DNA of 64,000 nt from Alphaproteobacteria bacterium (GTDB lineage: Bacteria; Pseudomonadota; Alphaproteobacteria; Micropepsales; Micropepsaceae), in the NCBI GenBank assembly GCA_021325375.1, contig JAJPHG010000024.1:1-64000 (forward strand), written 5' to 3'. Positions 36,484-45,082 of this stretch are shown piece after piece (the stretch's first letter is position 1; each line of letters opens with the position of its first letter). The notes under the pieces were generated by a model. It ran no database searches and was not told where the DNA came from. It saw nothing but the letters and a program-made list of their open reading frames with translations. A program made the position numbers and the translations under genes.

Positions 36484-37470
36484 ATGCGCTCGAAAATCGT
36501 GCTCGGACTTACCTGTTTTCTGGCCGGGCCCGCGCTCGGCCACCCCGCCACCCTCGTGCCCGTGACCCCGTTCCCCGGCAGCACCACGACCGGGATATTC
36601 GACATCAACGACAACGATGAGATCGTGGGCGAATACGCCAACGCCGACGGCATCGAGCACGGCTTCTACGGCCCGCTGAACGGCACGTACACGTCGTTCG
36701 ACTACGGCGGCACCGCGCTCGGCACCGAGATCCGGGGCGTCAACAATTCCGGCGACATGGTGGGCTTCGGGCCCGATGCCGGCTTCAACAACGGGCCGGA
36801 GTTCTTCCTCAGCCATGACGGCGCGCTCAAGACCTACAAGATAGGCGGCGTGGCGCTCGACGGCATCAACCAGGGCATCAACAAGCGCGGCAGCACCGTC
36901 GGCGACTACATCTCCGATCCCTCCACGAACACGCAGGTCGGCTATGAAGGGCGCAAGGGCAAATATCGCTTCGATCTCGCGCTCGGCATCAGCACGCTGC
37001 GCGTCGATGCGCGCGCGATCACCAGCCTCGGCGTGGTCGCCGGCTGGTATGTCGATACCGACCACGTCCAGCACGGCTTCATCCTGAAGGACGGCAGCGT
37101 GCTTCAGACCATCGACGCCGACGACAGCGGCACCACGGATATCGAAGGCCTGAACGACAAGGGCATCGCGACCGGCGCGGTGCTCGACGTCGACGAGAAC
37201 TTCCATGCCTTCGTGCTCGACACCAACACCAATACCTACACCTGGATTGACGTGCCCGGCGCGACCAACGTGCAGATCTGGGGCATCAACAAGTCCGGTC
37301 TGGCCGCGATCTCGACCGACATCGGCTCGTTCATCTACTGCCCGCTGAAGCCCGCGAACTGTCCGGCCGGCGGGACGCCGGTGGAGATGCGCGAGAGCAA
37401 GCTCGTGCCGGTGACGCATCCGATGAAGCCGCATGTCATGCGCGCGGTGCCGAAGGGCGCGGCGCGATAA
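36484..37470 (+). CDS. Secreted HAF-type repeat protein, tandem copy 2
   Basis: A 328-residue paralogue of the preceding gene. It has a signal peptide (MRSKIVLGLTCFLAGPALG) and the same opening VPVTPFPGSTTTGIFDIND, HGFYGPLNGTYTSFDYGG, GVNNSGDMVGF and GINKRGSTVGDY repeats. It ends with the same IYCPLKPANCPAGG Cys pair and MRAVPKGAA tail. Alignment is colinear over most of the length, so this is a tandem duplication with substantial divergence. A type-C inverted repeat begins three bases after the stop. Confidence 0.82.
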   Translation: MRSKIVLGLTCFLAGPALGHPATLVPVTPFPGSTTTGIFDINDNDEIVGEYANADGIEHGFYGPLNGTYTSFDYGGTALGTEIRGVNNSGDMVGFGPDAGFNNGPEFFLSHDGALKTYKIGGVALDGINQGINKRGSTVGDYISDPSTNTQVGYEGRKGKYRFDLALGISTLRVDARAITSLGVVAGWYVDTDHVQHGFILKDGSVLQTIDADDSGTTDIEGLNDKGIATGAVLDVDENFHAFVLDTNTNTYTWIDVPGATNVQIWGINKSGLAAISTDIGSFIYCPLKPANCPAGGTPVEMRESKLVPVTHPMKPHVMRAVPKGAAR

Positions 37471-37472
37471 TC

Positions 37473-37577
37473 ATCCTCCCCCGTCCTTACGGGGGAGGTG
37501 GCGCGCAGCGCCGGAGGGGGACTTCCCCCTCCGCCTCGCTTACGCTCGGCGCCTCCCCCGTAAGGACGGGGGAGGAT
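37473..37577. repeat. Type-C inverted-repeat element
   Basis: 105 bases with 18-base inverse ends (ATCCTCCCCCGTCCTTAC and its complement). They enclose inner GGGGGAGG/CCTCCCCC and GGCGC pairs and a central GGAGGGGGA/TTCCCCCTCC pair. It lies between convergent genes, seven bases from the LysR gene stop. Confidence 0.88.
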
Positions 37578-37583
37578 CAAGAA

Positions 37584-38474
37584 CTAATACCGCCAATCCT
37601 TCGACGAGCGCACGAGGAAGTCGCGGAAGGCGGCGACGCGTTTGGCCTGGCGCAGGGCGTCGGCATAGACCAGGTGCACGTCGAAGCTCGGACCCGGCAC
37701 GTCGGGCATGACGCGGATGAGCTCCGGGCGGTCGGCGGCGACGTAGTCGGGCACTGCCGCGATGCCGATGCCGGCGAGCGTGGCCGAGAGGATCCCCGTC
37801 ACGTTGTTGATGCGGATCGAGCGGCCCTTGCCGTTCAGGATCCGGCGCCGCGCCTCGAGCAGCCAGTTGATCTCGCGGATCTCGGGCGCCGCACTTTCTC
37901 CGTAGGCGATGACGGTGTGGTCGGCGAGCTCGTCCATCGCGTGCGGCGTGCCGGCCTTCTCCAGGTACTCCTTCGTCGCGTACATGTGATAATGCACGGT
38001 GAACAGCTTGCGCTGGATGAGATCGGCCTGCACCGGCGCGCGCATGCGGATGGCGAGATCGGCCTCGCGCTGAGTGAGGTCGAGCTCACGGTCCTCCATC
38101 ACCAGATGGACTTCCACCTCCGGACATTCCTTCAGGAACTCGTCGAGCCGCGGCACCAGCCAATTGGTGCCGATGCCGTGGCTGGAGGTGATCTTGAGCA
38201 CGCCGCGCGGCGCCTCGCGCACGTTCTTGAGCGCCTCTTCGGCCTGGGCCAGACGGGTGAGCACGTCGCTCACCGCGGCATAGAGCATCTCGCCCTCGTC
38301 GGTGAGCGTCAGCCCGCGCGCGTGGCGCTGGAACAGGGGCGTGGTGATCTCTTCTTCCAGCGCGCTGATCTGGCGGCTCACCGCCGACTGGCTCAGCGTC
38401 AGCATCTGGCCCGCATGCGTGAAGCTCCCCGCCGAAGCGACGGAGTGGAAGATCCTGAGCTTGTCCCAATCCAT
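37584..38474 (-). CDS. LysR family transcriptional regulator
   Basis: A 296-residue regulator. The N-terminal winged helix-turn-helix reads LRIFHSVASAGSFTHAGQMLTLSQSAVSRQISALEE across residues 6-41. The C-terminal substrate-binding domain holds ITSSHGIGTNWLVPRL and the GIGIAAVPDY stretch. It sits 59 bases downstream of trxB in the same direction, with Lrp divergent, an arrangement conserved in alphaproteobacteria. The effector is unknown. Confidence 0.94.
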   Translation of the reverse strand: MDWDKLRIFHSVASAGSFTHAGQMLTLSQSAVSRQISALEEEITTPLFQRHARGLTLTDEGEMLYAAVSDVLTRLAQAEEALKNVREAPRGVLKITSSHGIGTNWLVPRLDEFLKECPEVEVHLVMEDRELDLTQREADLAIRMRAPVQADLIQRKLFTVHYHMYATKEYLEKAGTPHAMDELADHTVIAYGESAAPEIREINWLLEARRRILNGKGRSIRINNVTGILSATLAGIGIAAVPDYVAADRPELIRVMPDVPGPSFDVHLVYADALRQAKRVAAFRDFLVRSSKDWRY

Positions 38475-38533
38475 GGCGTTGCCCTACCCGTTAAAGCCCC
38501 CCAGCCTCAACGCAAACTTCGTGACGGTTCGTT

Positions 38534-39466
38534 TCAGTGGCCGCCGGCGAGAAACCTCTCGGCTTCGAGCGCGGCCATGCATCCCATGCCGGCGGCCGTC
38601 ACCGCCTGGCGGAATACCTTGTCTTTCACATCTCCGGCGGCGAACACGCCAGCGACGCTGGTATGCGTCGAGTCCGGCGCGGTCTTGATGTAGCCCGACT
38701 CGTCCATCTCGATCTGGCCCTTGAACAGCGATGTCGCCGGCGAATGGCCGATGGCGACGAACAGCCCGTCGACGTCGAGCGTGCGCTGCGTCCCCGTGAT
38801 CGTGTTGCGCAGGCGGATGCCGGTCACGCCTTTCGGCTCCTCGGTACCCAGCACCTCGACGACCTCCGTGTCGAACAGGCAGTCGATCTTCTTGTTCGCC
38901 ATCACGCGCGTCTGGTTGGTCTTGTCGGCGCGCAGCGTGTCGCGGCGGTGGATGAGCGTCACGCGCTGCGCGAAATTGGTGAGGAACAGCGCCTCTTCCG
39001 CCGCGGTGTTGCCGCCGCCGACGACCGCGACCTTCTTGCCCCGGAAGAAGAAGCCATCGCAGGTCGCGCATGCCGAGACGCCGAAGCCCTGGAACTTCGA
39101 TTCCGTCGGCAGGCCCAGCCAGTTCGCCGACGCCCCCGTCGCCACGATCAGCGTGTCGGCGGTGTAGCGCTCGCCGGAATCGCCCACCAGCGTGAACGGC
39201 CGGCGCGCGAGATCGATCGCAGCGATCGTGTCCTGGACGAACTTCGTGCCCAGATGCTGCGCCTGCGCCTGCATCTGCTCCATCAGCCACGGACCCTGGA
39301 TGGCCTCGGCAAAGCCCGGATAGTTCTCGACCTCGGTGGTGATGGTGAGTTGGCCGCCCGGCTGGATGCCGGCGATCAGCGTCGGCTCCAGCATGGCGCG
39401 CGCGGCATAGACGGCCGCCGTGCAACCGGCCGGACCGCTTCCCAAAATGACGACTTTCGAATGCAA
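38534..39466 (-). CDS. trxB: Thioredoxin-disulfide reductase
   Basis: A 310-residue FAD/NADPH enzyme that reduces thioredoxin. The FAD loop is GSGPAG at residues 9-14, the redox-active site is C133-A-T-C136, and the NADPH loop is GGGNTA. A C-terminal GVFAAGDV completes the pattern. The TTG at 39466 is chosen because the family starts at MHSKVVILG and AGGGG lies six bases upstream. Upstream in-frame residues have no family match. Transcribed away from the Lrp gene. Confidence 0.95.
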   Translation of the reverse strand: MHSKVVILGSGPAGCTAAVYAARAMLEPTLIAGIQPGGQLTITTEVENYPGFAEAIQGPWLMEQMQAQAQHLGTKFVQDTIAAIDLARRPFTLVGDSGERYTADTLIVATGASANWLGLPTESKFQGFGVSACATCDGFFFRGKKVAVVGGGNTAAEEALFLTNFAQRVTLIHRRDTLRADKTNQTRVMANKKIDCLFDTEVVEVLGTEEPKGVTGIRLRNTITGTQRTLDVDGLFVAIGHSPATSLFKGQIEMDESGYIKTAPDSTHTSVAGVFAAGDVKDKVFRQAVTAAGMGCMAALEAERFLAGGH

Positions 39467-39694
39467 GGAAGGCCCCTCGGTCGGCTGTGACGCTGATATC
39501 GGAACCGGGGCGGGAAAGGTCAAGGCGATGGAATTGGTTAAAGGAAACAAAAGCTTGGGAACGCTCCCCGGGGCCAAAAATTAGGCAAATGGACCGACTC
39601 GGGCGCCGAGCGGTTTCAACACAGAAATATTATTGCGCAATGGGGGCGTCCGGAGTTAAAAACGCTTCGTTTATCGCGAACCTCAGGTGACCCC

Positions 39695-40174
39695 GTGGAG
39701 CATCACAAGCTCGATTCCATCGATCTACGCATCCTTTCCGAACTGCAGGCCAATGGCCGCATCACCAACGTCGAACTCTCGCGGCGCGCGAAGATCACGG
39801 CGCCCCCCTGCCTGCGCCGCATGCGCACGCTGGAGAAGGCGGGCTTCATCAAAGGTTACCACGCGGAACTCGACGGCAAGTCGCTCGGCTTCGAGGTGAT
39901 GGGCTTCGTCTTCGTCGGCCTGCAGAGCCAGAACGAGCATGAGCTGAAAGCCTTCGAGGAACGCGTGCGCTCCTGGCCGCAGGTGCGCGAGTGCCACATG
40001 CTGAACGGCGAGACCGACTTCCTGCTCAAGGTCGTGGCCAAGGATCTTTCCGCCTTCCAGACCTTCGTCACCGACACGGTGACCGCCGACAAGAACGTCG
40101 CCCGCGCCAAGACCGCGCTCGTCATCCACGCCTCCAAGAACGAACCCGGCGTGCCGCTGGAGGTAAAGGGGTGA
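39695..40174 (+). CDS. Lrp/AsnC family transcriptional regulator
   Basis: A 159-residue regulator. The N-terminal helix-turn-helix begins LDSIDLRILSELQANGRITNVELSRRAKI and continues PPCLRRMRTLEKAGFIKGY. The C-terminal RAM ligand domain (VMGFVFVGLQ, VRECHMLNGETDFLLKV) binds amino acids. The GTG start is preceded by AGGTGA. It is divergent from trxB across 228 bases that should hold both promoters. Likely an amino-acid-responsive regulator. Confidence 0.95.
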   Translation: MEHHKLDSIDLRILSELQANGRITNVELSRRAKITAPPCLRRMRTLEKAGFIKGYHAELDGKSLGFEVMGFVFVGLQSQNEHELKAFEERVRSWPQVRECHMLNGETDFLLKVVAKDLSAFQTFVTDTVTADKNVARAKTALVIHASKNEPGVPLEVKG

Positions 40175-40386
40175 GGAGCGGCGCCTGATAGCGGCCAATG
40201 TCGCGATAAGCTTGCGCCGGGCGATTTTGGCCTCAACAAGCTCCAGGAGTTAGTGCGTCGGCGCATTTGCGATTGCCGAACTATATGGCCGTTCGGAGGC
40301 GCGTTCGATAAGCGGAAATTTTTTTGGCAAGTGGCAACAGAAACTTGCTCTACACACCTCTCAACGCAGCAATCTGTACACATTGC

Positions 40387-40680
40387 TCAGCGCTGCAGCA
40401 GTTTGGGCTTTTTCTTGACCGGGTCGCTTGGACTAAGTCCCAGCCCAATCGCTAAGCCAGCTCGCGACGTTTTCTGCTCGGCACGTTGTTGCTTTGCAGA
40501 TTCGAACCTCTCTCGCAGATCAGGTTCTTCCGCGAGTCTCCTGGCTATGTGGTCACGTACAGCCTCCCTAACAACATTGACGGCATATGCGCCATAGTTC
40601 GCTGCGCAAAAGTCCGCCAAAAGCTCGTCGATTTCCCGGCCAAGCGCGGCTCGCGAACCCGTCTTCCTCGGAGCAGCCAC
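40387..40680 (-). CDS. Small basic protein, possibly DNA-binding, in a low-GC patch
   Basis: A 97-residue protein starting with GTG at 40680, with AGAGGA five bases upstream. The N-terminus is basic and the central REIDELLADFCAANYGAYAVNVVREAVRDHIARRL stretch is amphipathic-helical. The tail KKKPKLLQR is very basic. The GC content of the surrounding 40.2-40.9 kb is visibly lower than elsewhere, consistent with acquired DNA. A perfect ATGTAC/GTACAT palindrome lies just upstream. It could be a ribbon-helix-helix-like autoregulator or antitoxin, but no toxin gene is adjacent, so this remains a guess. Confidence 0.6.
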   Translation of the reverse strand: MAAPRKTGSRAALGREIDELLADFCAANYGAYAVNVVREAVRDHIARRLAEEPDLRERFESAKQQRAEQKTSRAGLAIGLGLSPSDPVKKKPKLLQR

Positions 40681-40701
40681 GGTTTTCCTCTACGGGCGTC
40701 G

Positions 40702-40719
40702 ATGTACGTCAATGTACAT
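40702..40719. promoter_or_regulatory. Perfect palindrome upstream of the small basic protein gene
   Basis: Six-base arms ATGTAC and GTACAT with a six-base spacer, 22-39 bases upstream of the GTG. The position and form suit an autoregulatory operator. Confidence 0.5.
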
Positions 40720-40902
40720 TGGTGTGCGCAGATTTTTTTTAAAAAGCGCAATACTCGCGCAAACCGCCATTGCAAATGTGGCAGCGCTATTAATGATATC
40801 AATCACTAAATGCATCATACGGAAAAGCTACCACTGCGGGCGAAAAAACAAAATGGGTCAGATTTTGAGAACGCACGCGATCCAGCCCTCGCCCTTTTAA
40901 GA

Positions 40903-42540
40903 CTAGCTTGAAATATCCCTTCCCCGCGTCTCCGGCAGGAAGATCAGCGTGACGACGAAGCCGATCGCGGCGAGCGCGACCGGGTACCAGAGCCCTGCAT
41001 AGATATCGCCTGTCGCAGCCACGATCGCGAAGGCGATCGCGGGCAGGAAGCCGCCGAACCAGCCGTTGCCGATGTGATAGGGCAAGGACAGCGCGCTGTA
41101 GCGGATGCGCGTCGGGAACAGCTCGACGAGCGCCGCCGCCTGCGGGCCGTAGAGCGCGGCGGCGCCCGTCATCAGCAAAAGCAGGATCAGGATCGCGCGC
41201 GGCATGTCGATCTTCTTGCTGTCGGCGCTGGGCGGATAGCCGGACGCCACGAGCACCGATTTGAGCTGCGTCTCGAACGCCTTGCGCGCCGAGGCCAGAC
41301 CCGCCGCAGGCAGATTGCTCCCGTCGAAGCTCGCGACGTCCTTGCCGCCGACGCGCACATGCGCAAGGCCTTCGCCCGCCTCGTTGCGATAGGGCACGCC
41401 GGCGGCGGCGAGCGTCGACTTGGCGATGTCGCAGGACGAGGTGAACTTGGTCTTGCCGATGGGATCGAACTGCACCGAGCAGTCGCTGGGTGCCGCCACG
41501 ACCGTCACCGGCACGCGCGCGGAAGCCTCGGCCAGCGCGGGGTTCACCGCCTGGGTCAGCATCTTGAAGCCCGGCACGAAGACGATGGCGGCGAGCGCCA
41601 GCCCGAACAGCATCACGGGCTTGCGGCCCGTGCGATCGGAAAGCCGGGCGAAGAAGACGTGCAGGATCGCGCTTCCGACCAGCACCGCCATGATGAGCAG
41701 GTTGACCATGCGCGGCTCGACCTTGACGACGCGCTCGAGGAACACCTGGGCGTAGAAATTCGCCGTGTACCAGACGACGCCCTGCCCCATCATCAGCCCG
41801 AACAGCGCGATGAGGATGACGCGCAGGTTCTTCCATTGGAAGAACGCTTCGGCGAGCGGCGCCTGCGAGCCGCGGCCTTCCTCCTGCATCTTGCGGAACA
41901 GCGGCGACTCGTCGAGGCGCAGGCGGATCCACAGCGAGATGACGAGCAGCCCGGCCGACAGCAGGAACGGGACGCGCCAGCCCCAGGCGGCGAACGCGTC
42001 CTCGCCCATCCAGCTTCGCGTCGCGAAGATGACCGCGAGCGCGAGGAACAGGCCGACGGTCGCCGCGACCTGGATCCAGCCGGTGGCCGCGCCGCGCTTC
42101 TTCGCGTCGGCATGCTCGGCGACATAGATCGCGGCGCCCCCGTATTCGCCGCCGACCGCGAAGCCCTGAAGCATGCGCAAGGCCAGCAGCAGCCAGGCCG
42201 CGTTCAGCCCGAGCCTGGACGCGTCGGGCAGCAGGCCGATGGCGAAGGTGGCCAGGCCCATGATCGTGATGGTGACGAGGAAGGTGCGCTTGCGCCCGGT
42301 CCGGTCGCCGAACCAGCCGAACACGATGGCGCCGAGCGGGCGCACCGCGAAGCCTGCGGCGAAGGTGAGCAGCGCGAAGATGTAGCCCTGGGTATCGCCC
42401 GCGCTCGCGAAAAAGTGCTTGGCGATGATCGCGGCGAGCGAGCCGAAGATGAAGAAATCGTACCATTCGAAGATCGTGCCGGCCGCCGAAGCCGCCAGAA
42501 CCAGCCGCATGCGCGACGCGGGCGCACCCTCGTTGCTCAT
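40903..42540 (-). CDS. MFS transporter, metabolite:H+ symporter type, with periplasmic insertion
   Basis: A 545-residue inner-membrane protein. The N-terminal half holds IFEWYDFFIFGSLA (residues 23-36), GDRTGRKRTF (78-87) and GGEYGGAAIYVAEH (130-143), signatures of the MHS/ProP/ShiA group. Twelve membrane segments are expected. Residues 330-447 or so form an insertion before transmembrane segment 9 with two Cys (354 and 370), placed in the periplasm. Substrates in this group are small organic acids or osmolytes. The ATG at 42540 is preferred to the GTG at 42543 because GGAGG then has correct spacing. Confidence 0.9.
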   Translation of the reverse strand: MSNEGAPASRMRLVLAASAAGTIFEWYDFFIFGSLAAIIAKHFFASAGDTQGYIFALLTFAAGFAVRPLGAIVFGWFGDRTGRKRTFLVTITIMGLATFAIGLLPDASRLGLNAAWLLLALRMLQGFAVGGEYGGAAIYVAEHADAKKRGAATGWIQVAATVGLFLALAVIFATRSWMGEDAFAAWGWRVPFLLSAGLLVISLWIRLRLDESPLFRKMQEEGRGSQAPLAEAFFQWKNLRVILIALFGLMMGQGVVWYTANFYAQVFLERVVKVEPRMVNLLIMAVLVGSAILHVFFARLSDRTGRKPVMLFGLALAAIVFVPGFKMLTQAVNPALAEASARVPVTVVAAPSDCSVQFDPIGKTKFTSSCDIAKSTLAAAGVPYRNEAGEGLAHVRVGGKDVASFDGSNLPAAGLASARKAFETQLKSVLVASGYPPSADSKKIDMPRAILILLLLMTGAAALYGPQAAALVELFPTRIRYSALSLPYHIGNGWFGGFLPAIAFAIVAATGDIYAGLWYPVALAAIGFVVTLIFLPETRGRDISS

Positions 42541-42643
42541 CACCCCTCCCCTGCGCGAAGTCCGTTAACGGGACGTGAATCCGAAGAACCTGCGCGTGCA
42601 CAGCGTATCACTTCGCTAACCAATTCCCTCTAGCCTAAACATC

Positions 42644-43294
42644 ATGTTCCACAAGCTTCTTTCCGCAGCGGCGGGCGCCTTCGCACTCGCCGCAACCTCC
42701 GCGACGGCGGCGACGGTCGACGTCGCCGTGACGGACGCGAACGGCAAGCCCGCCGCGAACACCGTCGTCACTCTCGCCCCGGATGTGCAGCCCGCGCCCG
42801 CGTCGCACGTCGCGGCCCGCGTCGTCATCGACCAGCAGCACGAGACGTTCCTTCCGCTCGTCGTGGTGGTGCGCAAGGGCGGCGAGGCCGTCTTCACCAA
42901 CAACGACACGACGATGCACCAGGTCTACTCGTTCTCGTCGGTCAAGCAGTTCCAGTTCGAGATCGACCGCGGCCAGGTGTCCAAGCCCGTGGTCTTCGAC
43001 AAATCCGGGGTCGCCGCCATCGGCTGCAACATCCACGACAACATGGTGGCCTATGTCTTCGTCGCCGACGCGCCGTTCGCGGCGGTCACCGACGCGCTGG
43101 GCCACGCCCAGATCCGCGACGTGCCCGACGGCGCCTGGCATGCCGCCGCCTGGCATCCGCAACTTCGCATCGGAAAGCAGCCCGCGCCGGTGGCGCTCGC
43201 GGTCAGTGGCCAGCAGACCAAGCTTTCGCTCACCTTGGCCCTTTCCGGCACGCCGATGGCGGGCATGAGCCGGATGCACAAGTCGGACTACTGA
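42644..43294 (+). CDS. Exported cupredoxin-like (methylamine-utilisation type) protein
   Basis: A 216-residue periplasmic protein with a Sec signal (MFHKLLSAAAGAFALAATSATA). A plastocyanin-like domain gives the complete type-1 copper ligand set H92, C128, H131 and M134 in TMHQVYS and GCNIHDNM. The N-terminal 50 residues (VDVAVTDANGKPAANTVVTL) resemble a carboxypeptidase-regulatory-like beta sandwich. It should bind copper and carry electrons or sense copper. It is first gene of an operon with a sensor kinase nine bases downstream. Confidence 0.87.
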   Translation: MFHKLLSAAAGAFALAATSATAATVDVAVTDANGKPAANTVVTLAPDVQPAPASHVAARVVIDQQHETFLPLVVVVRKGGEAVFTNNDTTMHQVYSFSSVKQFQFEIDRGQVSKPVVFDKSGVAAIGCNIHDNMVAYVFVADAPFAAVTDALGHAQIRDVPDGAWHAAAWHPQLRIGKQPAPVALAVSGQQTKLSLTLALSGTPMAGMSRMHKSDY

Positions 43295-43303
43295 GCGCTG
43301 CCC

Positions 43304-45082
43304 ATGAGCTTCCGTCACCGCCTCGCTCTCTTCCTGGTCGTGACGCTGGCGGCGGTGCAGGTGCTCACCGCCGTGGTGGCCTATTCGTTCCTGCGCCACA
43401 GCCTGGTCGACAAGGAGAAGAGCGAGCTCGCCGCGGCGACGCATGTTTTCCTCAGTCAGCTCGGCATCCTTTCCGAGCGCGTCGGCGACGACGTGCAGGT
43501 GCTCAGCCTCGACTATGCGCTGCGCCAGGCCATCGCCCAGCACGATTACGCGACCGAGCTGTCGGCGCTGCGCAATCACGGCCGCAGGGTCGGCGCCACG
43601 CGCATGATGCTGGTCGGCCTCGACGGCAGGATCTCGGCCGACACCGGCGCCTTTGGCGACACCGGACGCGGCTTCGCCTATTCCGATCTTCTCGACGACG
43701 CCGCGGTGAGCGGCGAGCGCACGGCGCTCGCGACCTTGGGCGGCCGGGTCTACTGGATCGTGGTCGTGCCGGTGCGCGCGCCCGTGCCCATCGCCTTCAT
43801 CGCCGCCTGCGTGCCGATCGACGACGCCCTCCTCGAGAAGCTGAGCACGTTGTCGGAGACGCCGCGCGGCATCGCGCTCGCGACCGCGGGTGCGCACGGC
43901 ACATGGTCGGTCGTCGCGCGCACCGCGAAAGGCCCCAAAGCGATCCCGCTGCCGAACCGGCGTGTCGACGACGGGGAATTCCTCACCGTCACGACCGCGC
44001 TCAAGACCGCGTCGCACAGCGCGCCGGTGATCGCGGTGCTCTCCTATCCCATGGCGGAAGCGTTCGCGGCCTATCGCGCCGTGGTGCCGCCGGTGCTCCT
44101 CGTGCTCGCGGGCGCTCTGTTGCTCGCGGCGTTCGGCGCGATGCTGATCGTGCGCCGCAGCGCCCGCCCGCTCGAGACGCTCGCCGCCACCGCCAGGCGC
44201 ATCGCGGCCGGCGACTACACGGCGCCCGCACCGATGGCCGCGCGCGACGAGATCGGCCAGCTCAACCGCGCCATCGTCAACATGACCGGCTCCATCGCCG
44301 ACCGCGAGGCGGCGCTGACCTCGATGATCGGCGCGCTGGAGAGCGCGCGCACCGAGGCGGTGAAAGCCAACGAAGCAAAGTCGCAATTCCTCGCCAATAT
44401 GAGCCACGAGCTGCGCACGCCCTTGAACGCCATCGTGGGATTCGGCGAGATGCTGCATCAGGAGATCCTGGGACCGCTCGGCGTGGCCCGTTACCGCGAC
44501 TATGCCGCCGATATCTGCGCCAGCGGCCAGAAGCTGCTCACACAGGTCTCGCGCATGCTCGATCTCGCCGAAGCCGAGGCCGGACGCCTGGTGTTGGAGC
44601 GCAAGCCGATGTCGCCCGCGAGCGTGCTGCAGCAGGCGGAAGCGGCGCTCAGGCCCAGCGCGGAAGCGGCGCAAATCGCAATGATCGTCCAGGCCGACCC
44701 CTCGCTGCCGCAGATCGAGGGCGACGCGGACAAGCTGCGCCAGGCGCTGACCTCCGTCCTGCACAACGCCGTCAAGTTCACGCCCGCCGGCGGCGAGGTG
44801 CGCATCTCCGCGCGCCGCGACACGGCCGGCGTGCTGATCCGCGTGGAAGACACCGGCATCGGCATGAGCGAGGCCGATATCGAGGTCGTGACGCGGCCGT
44901 TCCATCGCCTGCGCTCGGCGCTGGACGGCCAGCACCAGGGCGCGGGGTTGGGCCTGCCCTATGCCAAGGCCGTGATCGCGCTGCATGGCGGAGGCTTCAC
45001 CATCGCGAGCGAGCAGGATCTCGGCACCATCGTCGAGATCCGCCTGCCCGAGCGCGCGGCCGCGCTGAGCGACGCCGCATGA
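43304..45082 (+). CDS. Membrane sensor histidine kinase
   Basis: A 592-residue kinase. A first membrane helix (about 8-28) and a second (about 262-285) enclose a periplasmic region of roughly 230 residues that resembles a double-CACHE-type sensor. A HAMP domain follows (LETLAATARRIAAGDYTAP). The phosphoacceptor is H368 in SHELRTPLNAIVGFGEM, and the ATP domain has N-box LTSVLHNAVKFTP, DTGIGM and GAGLGLPYAKAV. No response regulator is adjacent. It is co-transcribed with the cupredoxin upstream and overlaps the outer-membrane protein gene by ATGA, so the signal may be periplasmic copper or redox state. Confidence 0.92.
   Translation: MSFRHRLALFLVVTLAAVQVLTAVVAYSFLRHSLVDKEKSELAAATHVFLSQLGILSERVGDDVQVLSLDYALRQAIAQHDYATELSALRNHGRRVGATRMMLVGLDGRISADTGAFGDTGRGFAYSDLLDDAAVSGERTALATLGGRVYWIVVVPVRAPVPIAFIAACVPIDDALLEKLSTLSETPRGIALATAGAHGTWSVVARTAKGPKAIPLPNRRVDDGEFLTVTTALKTASHSAPVIAVLSYPMAEAFAAYRAVVPPVLLVLAGALLLAAFGAMLIVRRSARPLETLAATARRIAAGDYTAPAPMAARDEIGQLNRAIVNMTGSIADREAALTSMIGALESARTEAVKANEAKSQFLANMSHELRTPLNAIVGFGEMLHQEILGPLGVARYRDYAADICASGQKLLTQVSRMLDLAEAEAGRLVLERKPMSPASVLQQAEAALRPSAEAAQIAMIVQADPSLPQIEGDADKLRQALTSVLHNAVKFTPAGGEVRISARRDTAGVLIRVEDTGIGMSEADIEVVTRPFHRLRSALDGQHQGAGLGLPYAKAVIALHGGGFTIASEQDLGTIVEIRLPERAAALSDAA

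Noticed and set aside
40387..40902. A complete toxin-antitoxin pair in the low-GC patch.
   Set aside because: Only one supported small gene is present; no toxin-like frame lies on either side.
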